Shown: positions 33,306 through 44,244 of the stretch, piece by piece | How the letters are laid out: each line of letters begins with the position of its first letter | Position numbering within the stretch: position 1 is the stretch's first letter | NCBI GenBank assembly: GCA_021401465.1 | Contig: JADDMT010000054.1 | Span: 124,001-188,000, forward strand | DNA length: 64,000 bases | From: Teratosphaeria epicoccoides | Lineage: Eukaryota; Ascomycota; Dothideomycetes; Mycosphaerellales; Teratosphaeriaceae | Reading direction: 5' to 3' | Program-made: the position numbers and the translations under genes | Notes under the pieces: generated by a model | Database searches by the model: none | Seen by the model: the letters and a program-made list of their open reading frames with translations, nothing else | What the model was told of the DNA's origin: nothing

Positions 33306-34908
33306 GCTGCTGTTGGGAGATGGAGTTGCACGAGGGCCAGCTTTCTGGTGCGAAGCTTGGTGAGCATTGGTCCCATGCATTCTTAGGTTGTGTGCTCGGC
33401 GGATCATGGCGCAATACCCATGAGAGTTTGAGATCACTGGTGCGATCATTTTTGCCGTGACTTGGCGGTTTAATGATTTTTTTGCTTCGTAAGGCGATAT
33501 CATTCGCATCGGCTTCAGTGCTGCTGTCGTTCATCCGTCCTCGCCGAACACGCCGCAATACTGCACCCGAGCATGCCGTTGGGGTCCTGCCACCTATGTC
33601 AGGACATGATGTTGGGTATGTTCAGCTGAGGGTATGTCGAGTCTGCTTCGCTCACGCTATGTGACGAAGCCTTCAACATATTCCGCCAACCATCATCTGT
33701 ACATCCTTCTGACCTGCCGCGTGCGAGCAAGTTTGCAACAATGGACAAGACAACATGGACAAGCACTCATGAGTCGAGACTGCAGAAGATATCCCGGGAC
33801 GCACAAATGTGCCGGGCGAACACTTTCAACACCTCCGCGTGTCATATTTGCGGAAAACAACACCTGCTGTGGTGCTAGTGCGGACAGTTTGCCATCTCGC
33901 ATTCATATACTCAGCAGATTGTTTGCGCCGACTTCTAGGGGCGATGCATCGAGAAAGATGCCCAGACCTGCTGGATGGCGAGGCTGCCGGGACATGCGTG
34001 CGCTCATGATCCGCTTTGTCGGCCGGCTGGTTGTCATATCATCTCTTTGGACACTGGCTCCAGCTCGCATCATGATATACCGAGATCATGGCCGTACTTG
34101 TTCGTTATTGCATCCAGGACGGATTTCGGCACTGTGCCGCGTGCATTGTGGAGATAGTATGGAGAAGTCCCATGTCAGTATGCACCTTGCTGGTATGGGT
34201 GTGGATGCGGGGTGTGTACGGAGTTCAGGTCTTCTTTTCAGCTGGTTCTATACTTGCTGGGAGACGAGGCTTGGAAATGCACACGCACAATTGACCAGTC
34301 AAAACCCAGTCGCCAAATGCAGGGGCTGCAGACCACCACAAGAGTTGAAGATACTTGATACAACAGAGCACGTACGCGAAGAGACTCACTCTCACTGCCC
34401 ACGAGCTGGGACCTGAGAGCGCCTGGCCGAGTTGCCGTCTCAGCACCTAGTGTACTTCTTCGCGAGGACAGCGCCTTCCGAATCTGGCTTTTACGCCGCC
34501 TCAGACCTGACACTACACCGTCAAGCGAGCGAGGGCGACAGGCACCATGCAGGCAGCATCATTACCCGCACTGCTTCCCCGCCGAGATCAAGAAAAAGTT
34601 GGAGGCTTCATTGGTGTTGCAGTATCCAAGTGGAGGCTGACGCAGTCCGAGGGCCTCACCATCGGCCCATCATTGACCCAGACATGTGACTAGTGTTGAG
34701 CGGCAATGCCTTGGCACCTGCCGTGAGCTGGCCCAGAGAGGAGTAGACGATGCACTGTGAGTGCTGCTGTGACTGTCCATCGTTTGGAGTGGGTATAAGA
34801 CCAGGAAAAGGCCGCAATGGCAGTCAAAAGTGACTTTTGCGACTCGCGAGCGCCTCATCTGTCCTTTCGCATAACCCGCTAGCTGCTTACAAGTGGCCCG
34901 CTCCGAAT
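33306..34908. other. Intergenic: F-box/WD40 3' side and beta-glucosidase promoter
   Basis: 1.6 kb. Several overlapping short ORFs, including one of 260 codons on the plus strand starting at 33634, have no recognisable domain and biased composition. I treat the stretch as non-coding. A TATA box lies near its right end. Confidence 0.5.
34794..34799 (+). promoter_or_regulatory. TATA box of the GH3 beta-glucosidase gene
   Basis: TATAAG in the context GGGTATAAGACC, 115 bp before the ATG. One CCCCGC, which matches the CreA carbon-repressor consensus on the opposite strand, lies at 34577-34582. Both are motif-based suggestions; carbon repression is common for such genes but not shown here. Confidence 0.45.
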
Positions 34909-37562
34909 ATGCAGCGCTCAGCAGCTGTGCTGGTCGCCCTACTCGGCGCAACGTCAGGACAGAGCAACATCTCCAGCACTGCAGCCGGTCCAGCCTGGAA
35001 CCATGCAGACTACGAGACCAGTCCGCCCATCTATCCTAGCCGTGAGTTCAAGGCCTCAGAGTCATTCAAAAAGTTCCCAACAATCTGAACACTCGCAGCC
35101 AATGCCACCGGCCTGAATTGGGAAGCGGCCTTCCGACAAGCCTCCAACTTCGTCGACCAGCTCACCCTCCCCGAGAAAACCGGACTTGTCACAGGCACAC
35201 CAGGTCCCTGTGTCGGAAACATAGCGCCTATCCCACGTCTTAGCTTCAACGGGCTGTGTCTGCAAGATGGTCCGCTTGCAATCCGCCAAGCTACATATGC
35301 ATCTGTGTTTCCTGCGGGTCTTTCCGTCGCTGCGAGTTGGGACAGGGATTTGGCCAAGCAGCGCGGAGTAGATATTGGAGCTGAGTTCAAGGGCAAGGGG
35401 TCTCATGTGGCATTGGGACCTGTGGCAGGGCCTTTAGGCCGCAGCGGGCAAGGAGGTCGCAACTGGGAAGGATTCAGCCCGGATCCGTATTTGACTGGCA
35501 AATTGTTTGCGGATACGATTGTGGGTATGCAGTCGACGGGTGTCCAGGCTTGTGCCAAGCATTACATTGCTTATGAGCAGGAGACGCAGCGCAACCCTTC
35601 GACGACATCAAACGGAACAACTATTGAGGCTGTATCTTCAAACTTGGATGATCGATCGATGCATGAGCTCTATTTGTGGCCTTTCGCGGAAGGGGTGAGG
35701 GCTGGCACCGCAAGCATTATGTGCTCGTACAATAGGATCAATGGCTCTTATGCTTGTCAGAATAGTAAGGCGTTGAATGGGCTGCTGAAGACTGAGCTTG
35801 GATTCCAGGGTATGTATACTGATGAGTAGTGGGGCGCTCAAGACAGTAGCTGACATCTGAGACAGGCTACGTGATGAGCGACTGGGGAGGCACGCACGCT
35901 GGTTATGATGCTATTCATGCTGGTCTGGATATGGTGAGTGATCAGCTCTCACATACTCTCGCAAAGTGTGGACGAATGATGAGAGACGCGTGCAGGACAT
36001 GCCCGGCGGCATCGCCTTTCTCGACGCCAACCCCAGCTACTTCGGCAACAATATTACAGCTGCTGTGAACAACGGCTCAATGTCCGAAGACAGGCTCGAC
36101 GACATGGTGCGCCGCATCATGACGCCTTACTTCCTCCTAGGTCAGAACAGCGGATACCCGCCAATCGATGGTGGTGAGTACGGACTAAACTACTGGAGTC
36201 AATCCGATGCTCTGTACAACTTCACGCTTGGCTCTTCCAACGTCGACGTAAGAGACAATCATGCAGGCCTCATTCGGCAGCTGGGCGCTGCAGGGATCGT
36301 TCTGCTCAAGAACACAAATAATGCTCTGCCTTTGAAGACACCGAAAATAATTGCCGTGCTTGGGAATGATCAAGGCGATCCCACAGACGGCCTTTATTAC
36401 GAAAGCGCCGACTTCGAGTACGGCGTGCTTCCTGTAGGAGGAGGCTCGGGGAGCGCGCGATTTTCTCATGTTGTGACGCCGTTGGATGCAATTAAGGCAC
36501 GGGCTAAGCAGCAGGGCAATGATGCTTTGGTGCAGTACGTACAGAATAATACCTTGATCACGGAGGGCGATGGGTTGTAAGTGCGCGCATCTTCTCCTTG
36601 CAATGCAGAAGCTTACACTGTCTAGCTCCGACATCTACCCAACCCCACCAGATGTCTGCCTCGTTTTTGCCAAGACCTTTGCATCAGAAGGCTCCGACCG
36701 CACGAGCCTGCTGCTAGACTGGAACGCCACCGGCGTCGTCGAAGCCGTCGCCGCCTCATGTGCCAACACCATCGTCGTCACCAACAGCGGCGGCCTGAAC
36801 GTCCTCCCCTTTGCCGACCACCCCAACGTCACCGCCATCCTCGCCGCCCACTATCCCGGTCAAGAAGTTGGCAACTCCATCGTCGACGTCCTCTGGGGCT
36901 CCACAAACCCTAGCGGCAGACTCCCCTACACCATCGCACACTCCCCGTCCGACTACACCTTCGCCTCCATCACAAACTCCACGGCCCTCCAAACCACCTC
37001 CGACCCGAACGCCTGGCAAAGCGATTTCGAAGAACGTCTCCTGATCGACTACCGCTGGTTCGACTACTTCAACCAATCGGTGCAATACGAATTCGGCTAT
37101 GGGCTAAGCTACACCGCTTTCTCAATGAGCCCAAACATCTCCCTCATCAAAGCAACCAACACCACCATCTCCCCGCTTCCCGCGAACAGCACCATCGCGC
37201 CCGGCGGCCTCCCCGCGCTCTGGGACGTTCTCTACACCGTCACCGCCACAATCTCGAACACCGGCTCCGTCGCCGGCGCTGCAGTGCCGCAACTCTACCT
37301 CGGCATCCCAGCTCCTTTCAACCTCGACGCGACGCCATTGAAGGCTCTCAGGGGTTTTCAGAAGGTGTACTTGCAGCCGGAAGAGAGCAGGAGTGTCACG
37401 TTCGAGTTGACGAGGAGGGATATGAGTTTTTGGGACGCAATCCAGCAGCAGTGGGTTATCGGGGAGGGGGATGTGGCGGTGTATTTGGGATTCTCGTCGA
37501 GGAATATCAAGGCGACGGGGAGCTTTACGCCGTTGGGGGTTGCGAAGACGGTGAGTGGTTGA
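34909..37562 (+). CDS. Secreted GH3 beta-glucosidase
   Basis: Releases terminal beta-linked glucose from cellobiose and related glucosides outside the cell. Five exons: 34909-35041, 35099-35809, 35866-35933, 35996-36576 and 36626-37562. The introns are 57, 56, 62 and 49 bp, all GT..AG and all needed to keep one frame. The 809-aa product has a signal peptide (about 1-18), an N-terminal GH3 barrel, the catalytic nucleophile Asp287 in VMSDWGGTHAG, and the usual LDMDMPGG motif formed across the exon 3/4 join. The second GH3 domain has a probable acid/base Glu519 in SEGSDRTSL. A C-terminal fibronectin III-like domain begins after YEFGYGLSYTAF. Numerous N-glycosylation sequons fit a secreted enzyme. 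Length and motifs match fungal extracellular beta-glucosidases. Confidence 0.93.
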
Positions 37563-38161
37563 GGGGAGGTTGAGGAATGGTGGCGGGTGGGGAGCGGCGG
37601 TGTTCTAGGTAGTTGAGCCAATACCGCCATCGACCAGTCAATTGGCTGGCTGCTGAATGACAGGTTTGACTGATTGGTGACGGATGGACTGCTTGGTGCC
37701 AAAGTGACTGCTTGTTCACAACTTGACATTGATAGCTTGCAATGTCTAGATTCGGACACCATGTGTTCCCTCCTCCTAACAGCCAATTGAGGGGCCGCTC
37801 GACTGATTCATTGCCCTAGTTCCTCAAACTCCGCGGCCAATAGAGGTCGAAGTAGGTATACGCACCCAGTCTGCCGTTGCGTGGGAACAAGATTCATGAG
37901 TAGCGACAAAAGTGTGCATTGCACTGCCTGTACTCCTGCTGTCGTCCTCACTATTCCCCCACATCCATGCATCAACAGCCCTACAGTCCCACACCCATGA
38001 TGATCATAAAGTCGTCATAATGCCGCGAGGCACCACTCTCCATAAGCCGAAAAGGCTCCAAATGAAAGAAGAAAACAATGCACGCCAGATGCACCTCCAG
38101 GCCGCCCGGAAACGCCCATTTCCGTCCTGGGAAAGCCCACGTCCCAGTAGGAAACGACCCC
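37563..38161. other. Convergent intergenic region
   Basis: 599 bp between the beta-glucosidase stop and the presumed stop of the minus-strand dsRBD-like gene. I see nothing definable. Confidence 0.5.
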
Positions 38162-38825
38162 TTAAGCCCACCCACACTCCCTCAAACACACCCCACACCT
38201 CCCATAAGCCCTCACACTCCCTCGCCGACAGAAACACAAGACGAACCCCTCGCTCCCCTTTCCCGCGCCCCTCTTCCCCGCACCACCGACCGCCCCCGGC
38301 ATCTGCGGCGCTACCTGCATGTCGAACCCCCCCTCCAAACTCCTCGGACTGCCCCCACCACTACTCCCTCCATCGCCATCCTCTTCCGACAACGGCGGGC
38401 TCGCGCACTCATCAAAGCTACTCCCCCGAGAACACCGATTCGGGCCCCTCCGCCCCGTCCCTATAGCAACGGGCAATCCCTGCGCAACGCCATTGGCCGA
38501 GCGGTGCCCGGGACGCTGACCGGGACACATGCCGTCGTTGTGGGAGAAGTTGCGGCAGATCATGTAGGCGTTCATGGCGGCGCCTTCGCGGGCGAGGGAC
38601 TCGGATTTGTAGGGGACGTCGGTGGAGTACTCGCGGTTGTTGACGCGGACTTTGCAGTAGTGGTTTGAGCCGCTTTGGTGCGGTTCGTAGAGGGGGTCGG
38701 GCCATTGGCGGCGGGTGCAGACGCCTGTTCGTGGAGTCAGTGTACGTGGATGTGGTGATATGCGGAGGGAGACCACTAGGGAATGGGGTGGCTGGCTTAC
38801 TTTGCAAGTACATAGAATAGAACAT
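38162..38825 (-). CDS. Small double-stranded-RNA-binding-motif-like protein
   Basis: Two exons, 38825-38801 (MFYSMYLQ) and 38724-38162, with a 76-bp intron (GTAAGC..ACAG), give 195 aa. Residues about 10-75 carry a pattern like a dsRBD: TRRQWPDPLYEPHQSG, then YCKVRVNNREYSTD, then a helix rich in Ala (KSESLAREGAAMNAYMICRN). This fits the beta-beta-alpha half of a double-stranded RNA-binding fold and resembles small fungal proteins of unknown function. The rest is Gly/Ser/Arg-rich and of low complexity, and its last ~50 residues may be wrong if another intron exists. No enzymatic domain is attached, so it is not a Dicer. RNA binding is inferred. Confidence 0.6.
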
Positions 38826-40979
38826 GATGGCTGGGTCTTGTGGCGTTCGGGGCTCGCTCGATCGATCCGCTCGTGTAGGATGTGGTGAAGCCCCAATGGA
38901 CGGATACAGTCGTCCGCGTGGATAGACGAGTCACCTGTCGCACAGCAGAGTTGCTTCCGACGACTGTACGAAACTGCCCAAAGTCTCAAGGACGGATGGG
39001 TATGTGAGAGGGCGCGGGGAGGAAGAGAGGGTGGGGCACTCGAAGAAATGGGAGAACCGGAAGTGGTCAGTGTGATGCTTTCGCGAGAACCAGAGGAGCT
39101 GCAGGATTTATTTCTGTTCTTCTCGGGGCATGAACAGATGAACTACAGCACTCCACCCGACAGGCAGGGCACCGGTGAGAGGGTACACGTCCCAGCGCGG
39201 CGGACACACATGCGCGGCCAAGCAGCCGCAGCGATGGGCAGCTGCAACAAATGGGTTTCGACGGCTGCCCGGGAGCCTTCGCCCCATCCTTGATGTGCTG
39301 GCACGCATCTCGGCCAGATGAAGATCGAGACGGGGGAGAGCTTGAGCTCCGCGTGGGCAACAATGGTTCCTGGGTGCCGATCGCCAGACGCCCAGCAGCT
39401 GGACCGGGGCGGAATCTTTCTCGGTGGAGAGTTTTCGCGTGCGATGGGAGCAAATGGGCGTCAGAGGAGCGATCGATGCAAGGTGCCGGCCGGGCAGTCG
39501 GGCGGCAGGACGTATGTCGTGCATTTGCGGTATTGCTCGGACAGTGATTCGTGAGGACGAAAGGGCAACGCTGGGTTTCCATGCGCCGCGCTTGCAGCGT
39601 TGAGCTCCGCAATTCTCGCCCATTCGATAGCGTCAGGATGCCAGGCCATCCAGGCGCATGATGCACGCTAGCCGGGCAACCAGACGGCAACTACTGCAGC
39701 GGGTCCGAGCACGTCGAGGGCGGGAGAGCGATGCCACGAATGCGGTGCAGAGGGGGTGCATGACTGTCGACACCGCGGTGGGTGTGTGTGGCCGGGCGGA
39801 TGCTGGGGCGGGAAGGTCAATCGTGAGCCCAAGCAGGCGTTGAGTTGTGTATGTCCAACCATCATCACCGCGTTGCCGGTCGGGATGTGTTGTCATTCCG
39901 CTACGCTGACTACGAATGTGTCTGCAGGAGATTCGTGATTGTGCGGATCTAGCCATTCCCGTCGACGCTGCCAGCAAAGCAGCATCCTGGGCGAATGTCA
40001 CCAAGCCAGCACAATGCCTGACCGCCCTCTCTACATCACGCAAACGCCCGAGTGCGCGCCCAGCCCACGGAGTACACACGAGAACCAATCCACCCCAACA
40101 CCGCCGCTCGCGAGCTCCAGGCCCATCATCAAGCACCGCACCCTCCCTACCCGCAGCATTCCCAGTGGAGCGGCAAGCAGAAAGCACCCGCATGAACGCC
40201 AGTCTGTGTGGCACTTTCTCATTCGCCCAAGCGCGCCATGCGCGTGTGGAAGATGCAGGGCAGCTCGATCGCTCCACCGACTGCTTCGAACTCTTTTCTC
40301 GTACATATGCACCTCATGCACGCACGGTCCATGCCGCATGTGCGCGCGCAGCAGGCGCACAGCAGAGAGCTTCGTTCCGAAGAAGCCTCGCATCTCTCGG
40401 GGCAGCAATCACTCTTCGCGGTCGTAAGGCTGGCTGGCTGCCCGGCCTACGAGCTGGCATCGGACATCAGCTTGACGATGACGAGGAGCGGCTGTAGACG
40501 ACCTTCCGGTCACCAATGTCCGCTGCTTCGAGCCCCTTCGAGGCTCGGTACGTATGTGCGGATGAATGCAGCTGCCCAGAAGCGCCCCTACCGCCGGCAT
40601 ACTAGTGTCCTGTCAAGCGCGTGCCTTAAGGCAAGTCGAGGCGGTGAGTCTGTTCAGATTGATGCCTTGGGCGGTTTTGGACCGGCATGGATGGATACCT
40701 GGATAACAATCCTGCGGCTTCCGTCTCACGGCAGCCATCCGGCACGAAATAGCAGGTGTCCTCAGAAGTGGCACCGAGGCAGAGACGTGAGGGGATAGAG
40801 CTGGTCGACAGGACTGTCGGCGCGCCCTTCGATGGTGATCGGACCGAAAAACTGTGGGCGCCCATACGAGATTAATATTTTGTTGGTATCGATGAGTATC
40901 TGCTTCTGCTTCTACTGCCGTTGTACAATTCGAGGTTCATCTCACATCATCACATGACGACAATAATAATACAAGCCTC
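38826..40979. other. GC-rich intergenic region
   Basis: 2.15 kb between the dsRBD-like gene's start and the 3' end of the RING-finger gene. High GC content creates long overlapping frames on both strands (up to about 210 codons). None has a domain, a consistent codon pattern or a plausible splice structure. Confidence 0.5.
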
Positions 40980-43037
40980 CTATTTCGCCTTATCCTCTCC
41001 ACCACCCGCGCTTTCGCCCTTGAGCAGAGGTGGCTTGAGCGCTTTCTTCTTGTACTTGCTCTTCTTCTTCCCAAAAACCAGATCTCCACCCTCCACCTGC
41101 TCGCCAAGAGCCTCAACCTGATGGCTCATCGTAAGATTGGCGACCAAGTCTCTGTTCATCTCCTCCAGTTCGACCACTTTGGCCTTCAGCTCATCCACCT
41201 CTCTGTTCTTATTACTCGCCTTAGCAAAGTATGAGTCGTTCTGCGCTTTCATGGTCTGCCACTCCTTGAGAGTCTCTCGCCACTTCTCCGCGATCTTCTC
41301 CTTGTCAGCGCGCTCCTTCTCAAACCGTTTCTCCCAGATGGCCATCGCGCTCACGTGGACCTTCTCCTGCTCTTCATTGACCGCACTATCATTGGCGGCT
41401 TCTTCGGCCATCCTCTCCGCCTTCTCAGCTCGAATCGATGCTTCGTCCGCCTTGGTTCGGATATTCCTGATGAGATCCTCAAAATACTTCCGCTGGGCGT
41501 CAAGCTGTGAGGTCAGAAGCTGCGTATACTCCATGGCGATATTATCAAGCTTCTCACGTGGCACCATCTCGGCGCCTTCGGAACGGAAAGCTTCGTTGGG
41601 GTGCCTTTCGACATCCTTACCAGAGCCTCTGCTCGCGGAGACATCCATCGATCCGCTGCCGACTTTCGGCTGGATCAGGCGATGGACCCAGACGTCACCC
41701 TGGTAGTCCCAAATGCGTTGAGTTGTGATGTCCATCGCAAAAGCGTGGCCTGACTCCAGGAAGTGGTCGAACGCATGTCTTTCATTGTAGCGACCGCAGC
41801 CTACGTTTCCACATATGATGCAGACCCACAGGTTCTCTGTATTCGGATCCGCGCATACGCTGCACATTGGATTCTCAGCCGTGCAGGGGCTCCCAGGCGC
41901 CGGGAACGGGAATGTCGAAGATGGCGCGTGAGTGTATCGGCAGACTGGACATGCTGACGAGGTCCATTTCTCGATGCAATTGCAATGGAAGACATGCTGG
42001 CATAGAATGGTGAGGAGGCCTGATGTCTCGTCCATGCGCTCCAGGCACACTGGACACGTGGGCAGCTCTCTAAGATCTGGCGGTGGTGGCGGTGGCGGCT
42101 TCGCAGACAGTATACCGGTGGCCGACGTCGATCTCGGTGTCCGCGATACCGCCGTGAACGGATCGCCCAGATTACCCGGGAACCTCCCTTCGCTCCCCAA
42201 TACCCCGTTCCGTTCCTCGCTGCCCTCTGGCGTGACCATTTCCACGCTCTTGATGTAGACCACATGCGCTGCTTCATTGCCCATCTGACTGAAATCCTTG
42301 CCGTTGTACTTCTCTCGCCATTGCTGTGCTTTCTTCGCCGTTCGAAACTTCATGAGCATCATATATTCGTAGCCCTTGGCCGTCCTGATCATGCGAAAGC
42401 GGGACACATCTTGCTTTGCTTGTTCGCCCACCCAATTGAAGAACTGGCTGTAAGTCATCCATGGCGGCACGGCAATGATGCAGAGAGTGTCGCAGGTCAA
42501 AGGCTCAAATTCGTCCTTAGCACTGGTACTCTGATCTAGGCTTCCCGGTGCTATCTCTTCTGCTTCGCGATATAGATGTACGACGCCGTAGCCGATGCTC
42601 GTCGCTTTCGTAGTATACTCTCGACATGTTGCGCGGATATGGCAATTGAGCGCTTTCTCCATGTCCAGACTCTCTACGACGATCTGCCCGTACCTCCAGT
42701 CCTTTGCGGCCGCCTTGTGCGTGGGCTCGGCAGGTCTGAACTTCGGAGGTGATCTCAGTAAGGCGCCGCTTTTCTGCGGTAACAGGAGCGCTCCTTGGGC
42801 GTAGGGCTGCAAGCCAGATCGAATTGGCGAGGCTGTTTCGTTCGCGGTAGATTGAGGTCGGGATGCTGTTGAGATTCTCTGAATGGCATGTGCCGGGAGA
42901 GTGTCGCTGAAGATATCGGTGCCGGGCGGAGGCACGAAGATGGCGCCGTTTGTCGCTCCTGCAGCGGTGGGTCCTGGTGTCTTAGATGAGGCAGGGTACA
43001 GCTCGAGCTTCAGGTGGAAGAAGTGGGAAGGCTGCAT
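40980..43037 (-). CDS. ETP1: BRAP2/Etp1-type RING and UBP zinc-finger ubiquitin ligase
   Basis: Cytoplasmic E3-type protein. Yeast Etp1 acts in ethanol tolerance and catabolic regulation; human BRAP2 binds nuclear localisation signals and Ras-pathway scaffolds. One 685-aa ORF without introns. N-terminal BRAP2 RNA-recognition-like domain about 145-265 (CIIAVPPWMTYSQFFNWV); a proline run PPPPPPP; RING-H2 finger about 328-370 (CPVCLERM, CQHVFHCNCIEKW, CPVC); ZnF-UBP about 390-440 (CSVCADPNTENLWVCIICG, CGRYNERHAFDHF); then a coiled coil about 490-635 and a Lys-rich end. The start MQPSHFFHLKLELYP resembles the family N terminus. The family order is fully kept. Confidence 0.93.
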   Translation of the reverse strand: MQPSHFFHLKLELYPASSKTPGPTAAGATNGAIFVPPPGTDIFSDTLPAHAIQRISTASRPQSTANETASPIRSGLQPYAQGALLLPQKSGALLRSPPKFRPAEPTHKAAAKDWRYGQIVVESLDMEKALNCHIRATCREYTTKATSIGYGVVHLYREAEEIAPGSLDQSTSAKDEFEPLTCDTLCIIAVPPWMTYSQFFNWVGEQAKQDVSRFRMIRTAKGYEYMMLMKFRTAKKAQQWREKYNGKDFSQMGNEAAHVVYIKSVEMVTPEGSEERNGVLGSEGRFPGNLGDPFTAVSRTPRSTSATGILSAKPPPPPPPDLRELPTCPVCLERMDETSGLLTILCQHVFHCNCIEKWTSSACPVCRYTHAPSSTFPFPAPGSPCTAENPMCSVCADPNTENLWVCIICGNVGCGRYNERHAFDHFLESGHAFAMDITTQRIWDYQGDVWVHRLIQPKVGSGSMDVSASRGSGKDVERHPNEAFRSEGAEMVPREKLDNIAMEYTQLLTSQLDAQRKYFEDLIRNIRTKADEASIRAEKAERMAEEAANDSAVNEEQEKVHVSAMAIWEKRFEKERADKEKIAEKWRETLKEWQTMKAQNDSYFAKASNKNREVDELKAKVVELEEMNRDLVANLTMSHQVEALGEQVEGGDLVFGKKKSKYKKKALKPPLLKGESAGGGEDKAK

Positions 43038-43489
43038 CTCACTGATGTCTTGTGATGCTGCTCGTACCTACATGTTCGTCTGTTGGCAGGGAGGCACGCG
43101 AGATGCTTTACTTGATGTTCTGCCGTGGGATGTTCCTGCAGGCTGAACAAGATTGAGTTCAATGAAGATACAGGTAGAGAATTTGCAGTTTGTCCTTCTG
43201 ATGGCGCGGCTTATTAGTCATGATGTCACTTGCAGCCTTGATTTTCGCCGCAAAAGGCATTCACGACTTCTGCTTGTGGCGACACGGTGGCAGGAGAAAT
43301 TGCGAAGGAGGGATCGTTGGCAATCAAGGGAAGGAGATGTGGCACGGAAGACTAGAGCAGAAACGCCGTGTCGGCCGCTGTACTCGTCAAGACTACTCAA
43401 CGTGTAGCTATCGCTCATGAACTCGTGAACCCAATTCGCTCTCGACGTCATTGTTGCTCGCCCATGGTGATGATGGTCGCATCAACCTC
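43038..43489. other. Intergenic: RING gene promoter / polyubiquitin 3' side
   Basis: 452 bp between two minus-strand genes. No ORF of note and no clear motif. Confidence 0.55.
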
Positions 43490-44244
43490 CTATTGACCTC
43501 CACGCAGACGCAAGACCAGGTGGAGAGTCGACTCCTTCTGGATGTTGTAGTCTGACAATGTCCTGCCGTCTTCCAGCTGCTTACCAGCAAAAATCAGGCG
43601 CTGCTGATCCGGGGGAATACCTTCCTTGTCCTGAATCTTCGACTTGACATTGTCGATCGTGTCTGAGCTCTCCACTTCCAGGGTGATGGTCTTGCCAGTG
43701 AGAGTTTTGACGAAAATCTGCATACCACCACGCAGACGGAGCACGAGGTGGAGCGTTGACTCCTTCTGAATGTTGTAGTCGCTGAGGGTACGACCGTCCT
43801 CGAGCTGCTTGCCCGCGAAGATCAGGCGTTGCTGGTCCGGAGGAATGCCCTCCTTGTCCTGAATCTTGCTCTTGACATTGTCGATGGTGTCAGAGCTTTC
43901 GACTTCGAGAGTTATGGTCTTGCCAGTCAATGTCTTCACGAAGATCTGCATGCCACCGCGGAGGCGCAGCACCAAGTGCAGGGTGCTCTCCTTTTGAATA
44001 TTGTAGTCGCTCAGGGTCCGGCCATCCTCGAGCTGCTTGCCGGCGAAGATCAATCGCTGCTGGTCTGGCGGAATGCCCTCCTTATCTTGAATCTTGCTCT
44101 TGACGTTGTCGATTGTGTCGGACGACTCAACCTCGAGCGTGATGGTCTTGCCGGTCACTGCGATAGTATGTCAACCGCTGTAGCAAACGAGGCAGCCGCC
44201 ACATGCATGAATTGATACTTACGGGTCTTGACGAAGATCTGCAT
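43490..44244 (-). CDS. UBI4: Polyubiquitin, three head-to-tail ubiquitin units
   Basis: Precursor cleaved by deubiquitinases into three ubiquitin monomers; a stress-inducible ubiquitin source. Exon 1 (44244-44223, 22 nt) codes MQIFVKT plus one base. A 65-bp intron (GTAAGT..GCAG) follows, then exon 2 (44157-43490). The product is 229 aa: 3 x 76 residues plus a C-terminal Gln that blocks conjugation until it is trimmed. Units 2 and 3 begin [20 protein letters not shown] and all units end LRLRGG; unit 1 reads the same after splicing. The intron after the seventh codon is a position seen in other fungal polyubiquitin genes. The units differ at many third codon positions. Confidence 0.98.
43496..44157 (-). 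repeat. Tandem 228-bp ubiquitin units
   Basis: Unit 3 spans 43496-43723, unit 2 43724-43951, and the exon-2 part of unit 1 43952-44157 (its first 22 nt are exon 1). The units encode the same protein but differ at many synonymous sites. Confidence 0.95.

Noticed and set aside
33634..34416. 260-codon plus-strand ORF 3' of the F-box gene
   Set aside because: No domain, Arg/Cys-rich patchy composition and many competing ORFs in other frames; likely chance in GC-rich DNA.
39067..40497. Long overlapping ORFs on both strands (up to 214 codons)
   Set aside because: GC-rich sequence suppresses stop codons. The frames are rich in Arg, Pro, Ser and Cys, contradict one another and show no splice structure.
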